Shown here: piece after piece, positions 41,491-52,301 of the stretch
Numbering within the stretch: the stretch's first letter is position 1
Layout: each line of letters begins with the position of its first letter
Source: Isoetes taiwanensis
Lineage: Eukaryota > Streptophyta > Lycopodiopsida > Isoetales > Isoetaceae
Length of the DNA stretch: 64,000 bases
Assembly: GCA_021234155.1 (NCBI GenBank)
Contig: JAJEKV010000042.1
Location: 4,056,995-4,120,994 of the forward strand
Direction of reading: 5' to 3'
Made by a program: the position numbers and the translations under genes
Notes under the pieces: generated by a model
The model's database searches: none
What the model saw: the letters and a program-made list of their open reading frames with translations, nothing else
Told to the model about the DNA's origin: nothing

Positions 41491-42590
41491 TATGGAAATT
41501 CTAATCTCTAAGGCAGTGGTGGGATTTTTTACGAAAGGTTTTTTGGACTACAGGAAGCTGCTACAAAACTGGCTCACCAGGCATCTTGATGCCTTGAATA
41601 TGCTGCAATTTCAAAGCATCAAAGCTTTTGGGAGTAACTTTTTCCTGATACTATTTGATGATGAGAAAGTGGTGGAAAAGAGTCTCAGGGGAGTAGACCA
41701 TTTCGCGGGGGAATTTGTGTTATACCAGTATTATACTCCAGGTTTCACCCCAGATAAATTGTCCACTGTTAAACTTCCTTGTTGGCTTGAGATAGAACAG
41801 CTGCCAATGGATATGTTTGACTCAGATTTTTAACTGCCATAGCAAAGAACCTAGGGACATATATAACTCATTCGATTGCAAAGGGGCCAAGGATTTGTGT
41901 GGGCATTACAGCAGCGGAGGGTACTCCACAGTTCACTCTCGTGCGAAGTGGGATATACTACTCCTTATTCAAGTTAAGATTCATAAACAGATGGGAGATT
42001 AGAAGGATGTTCTCCACAATGGAAATTAAGGGTCTGGAAGATTGTTTTGTGTTCAGGAGAGAATCACAAGGCAATGTTAAAGTAGCAGGAGAAAAGGCAA
42101 CACAGCTGCATGACAATATCAAAGTAGCAGGTGAAAAGGTAACAGAGCTAAACGGGGAAAAAAAGGGAGGGATCATCTAAACTCAGGAGAAATAGAATGT
42201 GAAGTTATTTCACTATCTAAAGGCAATCCAGAATTGGACGAAAAGCAAGAGCGAGGGGTAAACATAGAAAATAGAAAGGAACAAGCAAATGAGGATGGGT
42301 GAGCCATGGTACAACACAGAAATGGTGGAGAACTAAAAATCAGATGCGAAAGAGGTTGCTTAACCCAGGAGGTACCACAAAAAATCTCACAGGACATAAC
42401 TGTCCCAATGCGCAAGCTACAATAGAAAATCACAATGAGGAAGCATCAACTGAGTATATAGCAATAGAATATCAAGTTGTTAATGAGGAGTTTCCAATGC
42501 ATAATAACAGATGGGCGGATTTACCAACAGATGAAAATATAGAGGATCTTGCTGATGGAATGCCAAGAAAAAAGTGAGTTACACCAAGAT
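41491..42590 (+). pseudogene. LINE-C ORF1, core (DUF4283-like) and tail
   Basis: Continues the LINE after the MULE: EILISKAVVGFFTKGFLDYR, LILFDDEKVVEKSLRGVDHF, VLYQYYTPGFTPDKLSTVKL and PCWLEIEQLPMDMFDSDF. These match the gag-like DUF4283 domain of plant L1 ORF1, where the W.....LP block is typical. One frameshift at about 41830 is followed by CVGITAAEGTPQFTLVRSGI and a region with two VAGEK repeats ending at 42180. 42299-42577 is a Gln/Asn-rich tail. The zinc knuckle expected after DUF4283 was not seen. Confidence 0.8.
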
Positions 42591-42640
42591 TGGGAGAACA
42601 GTGCTATGAGACGACATCACCCAAACAGTCAAATGTGTTC

Positions 42641-43459
42641 TCTAATGGAGCATAAAATCCTTACCTGGAACATCAGGGGGGTAAAATGCTCTGAGGATCT
42701 CTAGCGTTGAAAAAAATTTCCTCAGATATTGTTTGTTTATAGGAGCATAAATGTAAGAAGGAAGAATTTGGGATTCTGCTTAATCTATTAGGAAAAGATT
42801 ATGTGGGCATCATATCATCTAGTGGCAGTTCTGGTGCGGGAGCCTTTATTGCGTGGAGAAAACTGTTGAAACTTGTATCAACATACACAGATCATTTTGG
42901 GAGGTGCGCAATGGTAATCTGGTATGCACATGGTAAAAAATGGGCCAGACAAAGCATCTCCTTATGGGCCAGTGTGAAGAACAAACTAAAAAACTTTGAC
43001 AGAGATACACGATGGATTATGGTTGGGGACTTTAATATGGTAGAGAGTAGTTGTGATAGATATGGGGGTGGGATCGATACCGTGCATGGATTCGAAAGGG
43101 AACAGTGGCTGAGCATGCTTAATGAATTGGGATTCATGGAACTACAGGGAGACCCAGGCTTTACATGGCGTAATGGTTGGATTAGAGATGGTAGGGCATA
43201 TGCACGGCACGACAGGTGCTATGTAAGCTCTCAGGTCTTGCAAGAAAAGAATATATTACTGTACTATCATAATCTCTTAGAGAACTCTATTTCAGATCAT
43301 AATCCGCAGATTATATGCTCTTCTAGAGTTACTACTTCTAAACCATTAAAGACAGTCTTCAGGTTGAACCTCAGATTTCTTAAGGATGCAGATTTAAAGA
43401 TCAATGTAAGCAGATTTGGACAGTGGCTAGTAGAGATAAACAGGAAATGGAAGCAATGA
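42641..43459 (+). pseudogene. LINE-C endonuclease domain
   Basis: ORF2 starts near 42641 with KILTWNIRGVKCSEDL, the N-terminal strand of the AP-like endonuclease, then is frame-broken to 42803. The following 218-codon frame holds RWIMVGDFNMVESSCDR (catalytic D/N), PGFTWRNGWIRDGRAYARHD and ISDHNPQII (catalytic SDH). Domain order and residues fit a plant L1 endonuclease that nicks target DNA. Frame breaks make it inactive. Confidence 0.88.
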
Positions 43460-44216
43460 TTGCGTCTCTAGCAGCGGTTAAAATTTTTGCTAAGGCTTGG
43501 GGTCGTAATAAGGTGGCCGAGGAAAATGCTTTGTTGGAGTCACTTTACAAAGAATTGATAGAACTTAGAAATATATACTAGGCGGAAGGGAAAAAATAGT
43601 TCTAGAGAAATTAAGAGACTAGAACAAATCAAAATTCAAACAAGCTAAGGTTAAAGCAAGATTGACATGGATCAAGGAAGGTGACAAATGTACAGGTTTC
43701 TTTTTTAGAGTTGCAAAGCAGAGGAAACAAGCAGCCATATTGTCCTCAGTACAAGTAGAGGATGGATTCATTATCCGAAACCCACTACAGGTGAAGGAGT
43801 TTGTTTCTAAATATTTTGAGGATTTCTTTAAGAAGAAGAATATAAATTTTCAAGACTGCTTTGAGGAGTTAATTCTTTTCAAAGTTGTATCTAAAGTATC
43901 TGCTACGCAAAGGGAACAGCTTGGACAACCATTGTCTGTTGAAGAGGTGCGTGAGGCCGTCTATTCTCTGGCCAAAAACAAATGCCCAGTTCTAGTCCAA
44001 CAGAATTCTTTCAGGAGTATTGGGAATGGGTACAGCATCTCGTATACAGTGCTTATCAGGACTTTTTACAAGTAGATAAGCTTGATAGCAAACTAAACAC
44101 TAGATGTATCACCTTAATCCCAAAGGTGAAGGAACCGAAGTCCATAGGGGACTAAAGATCTATTACATTATTGTCAACCTTTTACAAAATTATAGCAAAA
44201 GGTTATGCGGAACAAA
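43460..44216 (+). pseudogene. LINE-C reverse transcriptase, upstream part
   Basis: LTWIKEGDKCTGFFFRVAKQRK, VEEVREAVYSLAKNKCP, then ITLIPKVKEPKSIGD and LLSTFYKIIAKGYAEQ. These are L1-type RT blocks 0-2, with stops and frame shifts. The coding frame runs exactly up to the Helitron at 44217 and resumes at 49065. Confidence 0.87.
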
Positions 44217-45289
44217 TCTATTGTTTAAGTTTGGATTTTCTGGGAACAAATCTATTGTTTAAGTTTGGATTTTCTGGTCTGGAGAAAAACTTTTTTAGAT
44301 TTTTTCTTAGCTGATTTTCCTAAGGTTTTTGGAATTTTTGCCACCTGAAGAAAAAAATCCGATTACAAAAAAATGGCGAATTGTTTTTAGTCTGATTTCA
44401 TTTGCGATCGGAATATCCGCTAAAGACTGATTGGATTAAACATGATTGTGCAGGTGGCGATGGAGGCCTGCATGTGGTCGGATTAGGATAGCCATGGAAA
44501 GTCTGGAATGTGTAAAGAAAAGAGAAAAGGCATGCCTATCATAGTGCAAATCAAAGAGATCAAAGTGCTTGAGAAACTGCATCTTGCAAGCAAGCCCCCT
44601 TACCGATCTGCAGGTAAAGCTTCCTATTTCTTTTCTTTTCTTTCGTTTCTCTGTGGCATGATATAATTCTTGAGTAAATTTTTACATGGCATTCGACCTA
44701 TGAATTGTTCGAGCCATGTCTATGTCGATCGATGTGCCAAATCCTCTTTAACACACGCAGTTATGCAAAGCACACGCCGTAAGTAAGGTTCTTGCCCTTT
44801 GTGATCCGTGCTTGCTTCTCTATTAATGTCATGTTCTAAACTTACATCTTTATTAATAGGTTCTTTTCAGATTATGCACCCAAGATCCAGATATTTTGTC
44901 CCTCTCTTCTTGGTCTATTTTTTTCTTTCTTTGGATGCTCTAAGTCGCAGAGTTACTAGCATGATTTGTTTTACATGATTGTTTCAGAGAAAATAAATAT
45001 GATTAAATGCTTGTGTTCGTGCAGAGCAACAAATGCCGTGATACCTCTAAGGAAGGCAGCAAAAATTTATGGAAGCAAGACCTGAGGCAGGTGGACCCTG
45101 AGGCACGTGGACAAGTAGAACTTAAAAGGTTTTCTAAGTAATAAAAGATTGTGTGGTGTAAACAGCCGTTGGAGCCATGAATTGCAGAGCAAGGTAAAAG
45201 AGCATGGAACACAGCTCTGAAAGGATTGTGCATAGAGGATGTGTCTTATGTGAAGAGATGTTAAAATAAGACCGTGGAACTTTAACAAA

Positions 45290-47055
45290 ATTTTAGGTCC
45301 ATCTGGATTCCTTGAACAGAGTTGTGACTATGATGCAGGGACAGAGGACGAGCCTATTCTGGCAGACTTCATGCTAGTCAAAAGGAAGACAGGCTCAAGA
45401 AAATCAGCACCAATTGGATCTACCTCTGGTACAAATAGGAACCGAGGTTACTTGACTCTCAATGTTCCTCTACCTTCAATTTTGAGAAGCCTATAGTGGT
45501 CTAAATTCCTTAATCTCATGATTTTAAACTAGTTTTGTTTTGCTTGGATTATGAATCTACATGGTTCATGAGTGATGCTTGGCCAAGGTTTGTGCTCCTC
45601 TCAAGCAATATTAATTTGCATTTCTTTAATTCATTTCTGTTTTAAAGGGCCTTAATTGGAATACATGGAATGGTCTCACTGTGTTCTCAACTCATTTTTT
45701 TTATGCTGGGGCATATATAATTCAGGTTCAGAGCACCTTGAAGCCTTAGTTGATACTTTGAGAGCGTACTTGGACCTTCTGAGTGTTTTTCCTGCCAAGG
45801 TACATAGATGTGAGTGGGCTCTTTGTCTTAGATTTGTTTCATTTAATGTAGGTAGCATAGAAATTGAAAATGGGGAGCTTCTTAATATTCATTTGCATAG
45901 CTGCAGAGAGTCTTGCAGACATCATTGTTTATGTAGACATGTAGATTCCTGGGTGTTGTAGATAAGGATTTCTAATTACATGACCTAAAGTGACATTTAC
46001 AAATGAAACCTTCATTTGCTCCATGGTAAGATTATATTGCTGAGAGCTTCATTTCTTGCATAAGGTCGTACTGCTTGAAGTTGTCACAAGGGAATATTTG
46101 ATGCTCATTATCTTGCATTCCTTTTATTTCCTAGCTCCAATCAGCATGTGTGCCTGACAAATTGATAATTCATTTTTTAGTTTTGAATGCCTATGATGCC
46201 CAAGGCCTTCTAAATTGTCGTGTTATCGAGTGCTTTTAATATTTGGTTATTAATATTTGGTAGCCTTTTAATATTTGGTTATTGTGTTTGGTGATGGGGC
46301 CTAGTCCCCAAGTTTTAGATGGGTTGTTGCCCTTGCATGTGTCGTCCCATAACCTGTTGGGTTCCCGTGGACGTAAAAAATCATCTTATCTTATCTATAG
46401 CAGTCCATGTGGTTATAGCAGATAGGATGATTCAGTCATAGTCATGAATAAACATAACCTTGATGTTACATTTAAAGCAATTGAAATTTAGCTTCACATC
46501 TTTGTGCAGGCCTTATAATAGGTAATTTGGTGTAGTACGTAGCCAAGGCTTTTGATCAAATGATTGAATATGCTTAGCTGCATGTTTAAATAGTATCTGC
46601 CAATGCTTATCTATTCTATTCTATTCTTTTGCTCATGTTTGTACCAAGTACTAATACCATTATGTAGTAGGTAAAGTCCTGCTCCAAATATTTATTGCAG
46701 AATAATTTGAAAATTTTAGATCTTTGCTTGGTGGAAGATGGTTGATTCATGCAATGTTCTTTCTGCCCATGGTGATATGTATGCTAGGCCCACAGGTCAA
46801 TTAATGCCATGGCACCACCATTTTCTAGCTAATATTTATGGTCTACTGCTTATAACTCATATCTCTGCGCAAGCTTGAATCCTCCATTGCCTTGCAAGCT
46901 AAGTGGTATCTAAGAGCAATTGAAGGAGGTACAAGGCCCCAGCTTTGGGTTCTCTATCGGAGTACTGTGAAGCTTGACGTTGAGTGCACTGAGCGGTTGT
47001 TGCAAGACATTGTAAAGCAACCATTTGCATGGATTGATGCTAGGTTTAACTATCT
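45290..47055 (+). pseudogene. Possible captured gene exons inside Helitron-1
   Basis: Coding-like pieces bordered by splice-like AG/GT: SGFLEQSCDYDAGTEDEPIL with ADFMLVKRKTGSRKSAPIGS (45303-45450), SEHLEALVDTLRAYLDLLSV (45725-45799, followed by GTACATAG) and WYLRAIEGGTRPQLWVLYRS with LLQDIVKQPFAWIDAR (46875-47050). They lie in the same orientation, as expected for a host gene fragment picked up by a Helitron. I cannot name the gene. Confidence 0.4.
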
Positions 47056-48052
47056 CATTTTCTTCATATATGGCACAACATTAGGTATTTTTTGGAGATT
47101 AGATGTAAGCCAAAGTTGTCTTGAATATTATTTGTCATTTTTTTTTGCAGCATAGCTCATATGCAATAATTCAAGTATGTTTAGTACTCATTTTGGTGTT
47201 CAAGATGTCTATTGCAGAGATGAGTATGCACAATTTAAATTATATGTCGAATGACATGCATTAGGCAATACTTTGTACTTTTTATTGAGCCATCAGCATT
47301 TTTTTATTTTAAAAAAAGTCTTTTGCTGCCTACTCTAATAGCTAATATCGCATCATAACATTTGTTGGAAGTAGAGGTGTAGATGGATGATATTGCTTCC
47401 AAGTCCATGTTGAAGGAGATGTTGTGGCTTTTTTAGTAGGTGCTACAAAAGGTGTTGATGACGGCTCTAGCACATTATCACTGCTGGTGCCACTGTAACA
47501 ATAAAAAAAAAAATGTTTACCAGTAGAAAAAACATAATTACATAAAGGGAATAAAGATTAACCAAGTAAGTGGGAGCATTTGGTAATATTTATACACAAT
47601 AGTCTTGACATGGAAGAGTTCACGTGGTGCAGCATTGAACTATGGGATATGAGGCATGTGTCTCCCCGATAAATGCTAAATCCAATGCTACATATTGTAT
47701 AGTGATGAACTTTGGGATAACTATTCGGATCTATTTAATTACATAGACCTTTCATCCAAGATGTACTTCAATTGTTTTACCATTAGTATATCTACCATAC
47801 CTAATTGTTGTAATAATATCACATCAAAAGTCTCCAGTTCCAATAAATTATCATTTTTTCCCTGGTTTCAACACGGGTCTGTCAATGCAATAGAGATTAA
47901 GAAATAACATTTTTGTAAGTTATAAATCTCAAAAAGAAAGCTCATTTGTGAATATTATATTTGCTTGACACATGTCAAAGAAATAAAAAGCTCATTTGGG
48001 AACATTATATTTGCTTGACATTTTTTTTTCCACATGCTATTTCAACGTCCCT

Positions 48053-48240
48053 TAGAATAGAATAGAATAGAATAGAATAGAATAGTTTTTTTAACGTCCA
48101 CGGAGACCAATAGGTCATGGGACCCATACAATGGGCTAGTACAATCATTACTACTAGGATTAAAAAACCCCTGCCTCGAAAGGTTTTCAAGGGAAAAACC
48201 TTTGCAGTAATGATGATACTAGACAAGCGGAGATAATAAC
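48053..48240 (-). mobile_element. LINE 3' end with TTCTA-type tail, same family as LINE-B
   Basis: On the - strand: a hairpin-forming AAAACCTTTCGAGGCAGGGG region, GGTCTCCGTGGACGTT, then a (TTCTA)n array (TAGAA on +, 48053-48085). It matches the end of LINE-B (15831-16000). A related tail, GTGGACGTAAAAAATCATC plus (TTATC)n, is on the + strand at 46365-46395. Confidence 0.75.
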
Positions 48241-49064
48241 TACTGAGGGCTCAGTAATTGCAGACGTTTATCTAGAACCTCAAGTATGTATAATGCCAAG
48301 TCATGCACATATGGTGCTCTGAGAAGTTGTGGAAGCGTGGAATGGAATGCTAAGGTCAAAAAATGATTCCGGACTATCTCAAAAGCAGGGCAACTCAGTT
48401 AGAAAATTTGCCATATTTCCTCACCTAGGTAGTCTTTTAATTACTCCATATTACACAAATTAGGTATATTGGATTCAATATATTAGGTGCATATTGGATC
48501 CAAGAGTGAAGCATTTTTGAAAATGAAATAAGCTAAATTCTCATATTGTACCTTTAAAATAATAATATCTTTGTTTCCTCTAAGAGCAGAAGACATTGTT
48601 GCAAAAATCATAGTATAACATCAATGGTACTCATAGTCTTACACTTCCTCTATGACTGGTCACAATGTAGCAAGTTATTTGGTTATATCTATATTGGATA
48701 TTTCTTTTGTTGTAGATGTGGTGCCAAACGAATGTCCTTACTCGCTCTATGATCATTCACAATGTAAGCAAGTTATTTGGTCATATCTGTATAGGATATT
48801 TCTTTTGTTGTAGATATGGTGCCAATCAAATGTCTTTATACTTACTATCTATCTATCTGTCTATGAAAGTTCACTACACTAGCCAAACCTTCTCTCTGAT
48901 AAATACTAGGTAACATCATCTTTATACAAGTTTCAACTTCTTTCAATTTCAATGACATCATATATATTTTAATAATGTTTAGCATTCATATATATTCCAA
49001 CAAAATGCTTCGCATTAACTTATGTTTGTATCTATGCCCGGCAACGCCGGGCACCTGTTACTAG

Positions 49065-49826
49065 TTAAACCTATTCTGGTAAATCATATATCTGATGTTC
49101 AGTCAGGATTTATTCCAGGCAGAAGTATTCTCATATTGTGGCTGCTTTTGAAGGCATACATTGGGCAAGAAAGATACGTCAAAAGGTGCTTTATCTAAAG
49201 CTTGACTTTAAGAAGGTATATGATAGTGTGACCTGGTCCTTTTTGGATAAGATGTTGCTTGCTTTTGGCTGTGGACAGGAGTTTACCAATATTGTTGCAA
49301 AGCTATTGAAATGATCGCGTGCGTCTGTGTTAGTTCTGGGAGAGACCTCCCCTATTTTCGACATAAGCAGGGGCATTAGACAAGAATGCCCCTTGGCGCC
49401 TTTCCTTTTTAACATTGTTGCAGAAGGACTATCACAAGTGTTATTGGCAGCAGTGGAAGATAGGGTTATAACAGGGTTGCAGATGACATCGCAACAAATT
49501 TGTAATCAATACGCTGATGATACTTTTTTATTTTTAGAAGCCTCGAAAGATAATCTCTTGAATGCAAAGCAGTTATTGGATTCTTTCTCTATAGCATCAG
49601 GTTGTTTTCTCAATTGGAACAAATGTGCAGCTGTTTTGGCCATTAGTTACCTGTTGGGTCTTCGTCAAAGTTGCTTGGCGTTCCAATTGGGTTGAACATA
49701 TGGGATGAGATCTTGCTCAGTTTAGACAAACATTTGAGATGGTGGAGGGTTGTAAACTCTCCATGGCAGGAAGGATTGTTGTAGCTAAGTCAGTGCTTAG
49801 CGACACTCACATTTATGCTGCAGGGT
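49065..49826 (+). pseudogene. LINE-C reverse transcriptase, downstream part
   Basis: Resumes after the Helitron: KPILVNHISDVQSGFIPGRS, LYLKLDFKK.YDSVTWSFLD, then GIRQECPLAPFLFNIVAEGL and NQYADDTFLFLEASKDN (catalytic YADD), ending at GRIVVAKSVLSDTHIYAA. Several stops and shifts. It is cut at about 49826 by the next element; its C terminus was not found. Confidence 0.9.
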
Positions 49827-49829
49827 GTG

Positions 49830-52301
49830 TTTTTTCTTGACATATGCAAAAAAAAGCATGTGGGCAACACCCATGCTGGAAAACTGCTTTTCGAACTTCA
49901 AATGCGAACATCACGCCACCGTCACTGAATTTTCGCCCTTCATTGGGCCATCATAAAAATTTCTTGAGCGGGAGGGAGATTTTTTTCGTTTAGGTGCCGG
50001 AGTAATTTTGCAATTCGAAATGGAAAATGGCGGTGTAGTCTCATGTTCTTGCAAAATTTCTTGCAATTCATCCATCTCTCCACTATGGACTGGAATTCCG
50101 CCTTCCTATGTTCCTTGGCCAAGAACCGAGTGCAACTTGATCATGGCCCAATTCTATCAGGCTTGCAACAATTTAAGCAGCAATCCGAAAGATTTATGGA
50201 GTGCTGCTTTAGTTTCAACAAGAATGTTGATGACAAGATGATTCCTGGTAGAGGTATGTCAAATGCTTACTGTCTGTTCTTGACTGCTCTAGACACTTAA
50301 TTCTTCATTACTGTGCCTTAATAGAAGAAGACGAACCTGCTGCTATCCTTGATGAAACAAGAACAGAGGATGTTCAACATGAAAATATATATGAAGGTAT
50401 ATCGTTAGTGCTTGTTTAGTGCTGTAATAACCAATGAATTTTGTAGTGATATTGAATGTACTACTTTCATTTAAGGTGGTGGATGTTCCTGTCAAGAAGC
50501 ACATGCTCAAGTTGTGCAGAATGACACAAATGCTGAAGAAGAGGATCCATGTAATTCAAGTTCGGTTCAAGTGTTTAAATTCTCAAATAGCTGTTTCATG
50601 AAGGTTTTATTTTATTGTTGTTTGCTTGTCTAAATAGAGACTTCATGTATAACCTTAGTTTTTAATTTATCTTTTCAGATATTGGTGCTAAATTTTGTTA
50701 TGAAGAAATACAAACTAATTTTATGACAGAGAAGGCACATGGTGAATTCATACAGAATGAGACACATGCTCCAGTGGATTTGAAGGTAAGTCAAGTTTTA
50801 TCTCGAACTGTTTATTCTTTATCCTTGACAGAATTAACTTTTGTTAGCTTCTTTAGGTGTTCTTTTTAGGAAGAAGAGAGCTGAACAAAGAAGAAAAGAA
50901 AGACAAAGGCAGAGAGAAAGGGAGGCTGCAGCTGATGAAGAAGCCAAACTGAATGGTGATTTCAGCACAAAGAAAAAGAAAAGATTGTCAAAGAATATTG
51001 GCAAACTTGTTACTGATATTTGTAGGAATGCTAGTGAAAAGGATAGGGAAAATATTCTAAGGGGTGTAGCCAAATTGTTGGTTGCCTGGTCTTGGTGTTC
51101 AAACCACCAAAGAATTCAAAACAATGAAAGCTATAGTGGACAACTTGAAGGATTCATTTGCAGCCCATAAATAGACAAAGGATACAGATGCATGGAGAGC
51201 AAGAAGTGCTTCCATGGTTTGCTCTGTTAATGCTGACACAAATAGAAGGGCCTATGCAAAGCAACTGAACCTGAATAGAAGAATTGTTTTTATTGCTGTT
51301 AAGAGAAGACATGTTGTTGAACATGGAGAAGGACCATGGTCAATGTTTAAGAAAAGCACTCGAAGTGACAAGCTTTCTTATGATCAGAGGAAACTTGTGG
51401 TTGACTTTTGGAGGAATAACACTAAGAGTGTCACCTTGCAAAAAACATGTGATGAAGATCAGACTAGGCAAAGGAGTGAACATATTGCATCCCTTGCATT
51501 TTCTAGAGGAAACTGAAGTAAATATTTCTATATTGATTTTCTGTTGCCTTTTTAAATTCTTTTTATAACTTGTGAACTTGCATTTGCAGGTTACCTTCTA
51601 TAAGCGTTTTACTGCTGAATATCCCAAGTTTGAGGTGTCTTTTTCGATGTTTCATGCTCTGAAACGACCATATGTAAGAAGGTTAGGAATAGAGAAACTT
51701 GTTGTTGTGTATATCACATGAAAACAGATTTCATTAGGCAAGCAATAAATAAGGTTAGGCATGATGAAAAATTACATGGAGCTAGCTGCAAGTGCATGTG
51801 TGGTTTTGTGCCCTGGGCCAACTTGCATGGCAAAGAAATGTACATATTCTTCTACTAGTGAGCTTTGGAGATCACTAGTTTGTCCAAGGGATGACGAAAC
51901 AGAAGAGTGGTATGCACATGACTGTTTGACTCTCAAGTGCAAGAATTATGGACCTGCCAAGTTACCAACTTGTCCAAATAAATTGAAATACATTCCAGGA
52001 CACAACATTGAATGGAAGACCTATGACAAAGTAAGAATTCAGCTTTTTTTTTTATCCCAAGGTATATGGCATTGATGTGTCATTACCATTGCAGGAACTT
52101 GAACACATAGGAGAACCTGAGCGTGATGACAAGGGAGAGTACAAGATATCTAATAAACCATTTACCAAACTGGTTTACAAATGCACAACTGCTGTAGAGA
52201 TTATTCAGGAAGCCAAGAAAGTTTTAAAAGAATTTATACCACATAACTATGAGGGGAGATGGCAGGCCAAACAATTCAGGGAGTTTTTGGCAACATTTCC
52301 A
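49830..52301 (+). pseudogene. Transposase-like gene, copy 1, multi-exon, truncated
   Basis: Likely exons: from about 50094 (MDWNSAFLCSLAKNRVQLDH), 50321-50395, 50475-50555, 50679-50786, then a basic region from 50870 (KERQRQREREAAADEEAKLN, DFSTKKKKRLSKNIGKLVTD). Then come blocks LNLNRRIVFIAVKRR, LSYDQRKLVVDFWRNNT, YKRFTAEYPKFEVSFSMFHA, a Cys-rich stretch (NRETC, CPRDDETEEWYAHDCLTLKC, KLPTCPNKL) and VEIIQEAKKVLKEF. This order recalls a transposon protein family common in animals (corals, fish) whose second half carries the DDE-like catalytic part. Here the frame is cut after EFLATFP by LINE-D, so the catalytic half is missing. A 25-bp insertion near 51803 and frame breaks add to the damage. 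Family assignment is from memory of the motif pattern. Confidence 0.5.

Larger units (their letters stand above)
44217..49064 (+). mobile_element. Helitron-1 (4848 bp), non-autonomous
   Basis: It begins TCTATTGTTTAAG and ends with the perfect hairpin GCCCGGC-AAC-GCCGGGC, then ACCTGTTACTAG. It lies between A and T: flank GAACAAA, element, flank TTAAACC. Deletion rejoins the LINE codons GAA CAA ATT AAA CCT (E-Q-I-K-P) in frame. No Rep/helicase ORF is visible. Content: a duplicated 5' terminus (44251), possible captured exons (45300-45450, 45725-45800, 46875-47050), two LINE/SINE-type 3' tails (46370-46400 on +, 48053-48240 on -) and a ~110-bp tandem repeat near 48667-48840. Confidence 0.92.

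Noticed and set aside
51214-52075. Reading copy 1 and copy 2 of the transposase-like gene as intact separate genes
   Set aside because: Both lack the catalytic half and contain stops or frame breaks.
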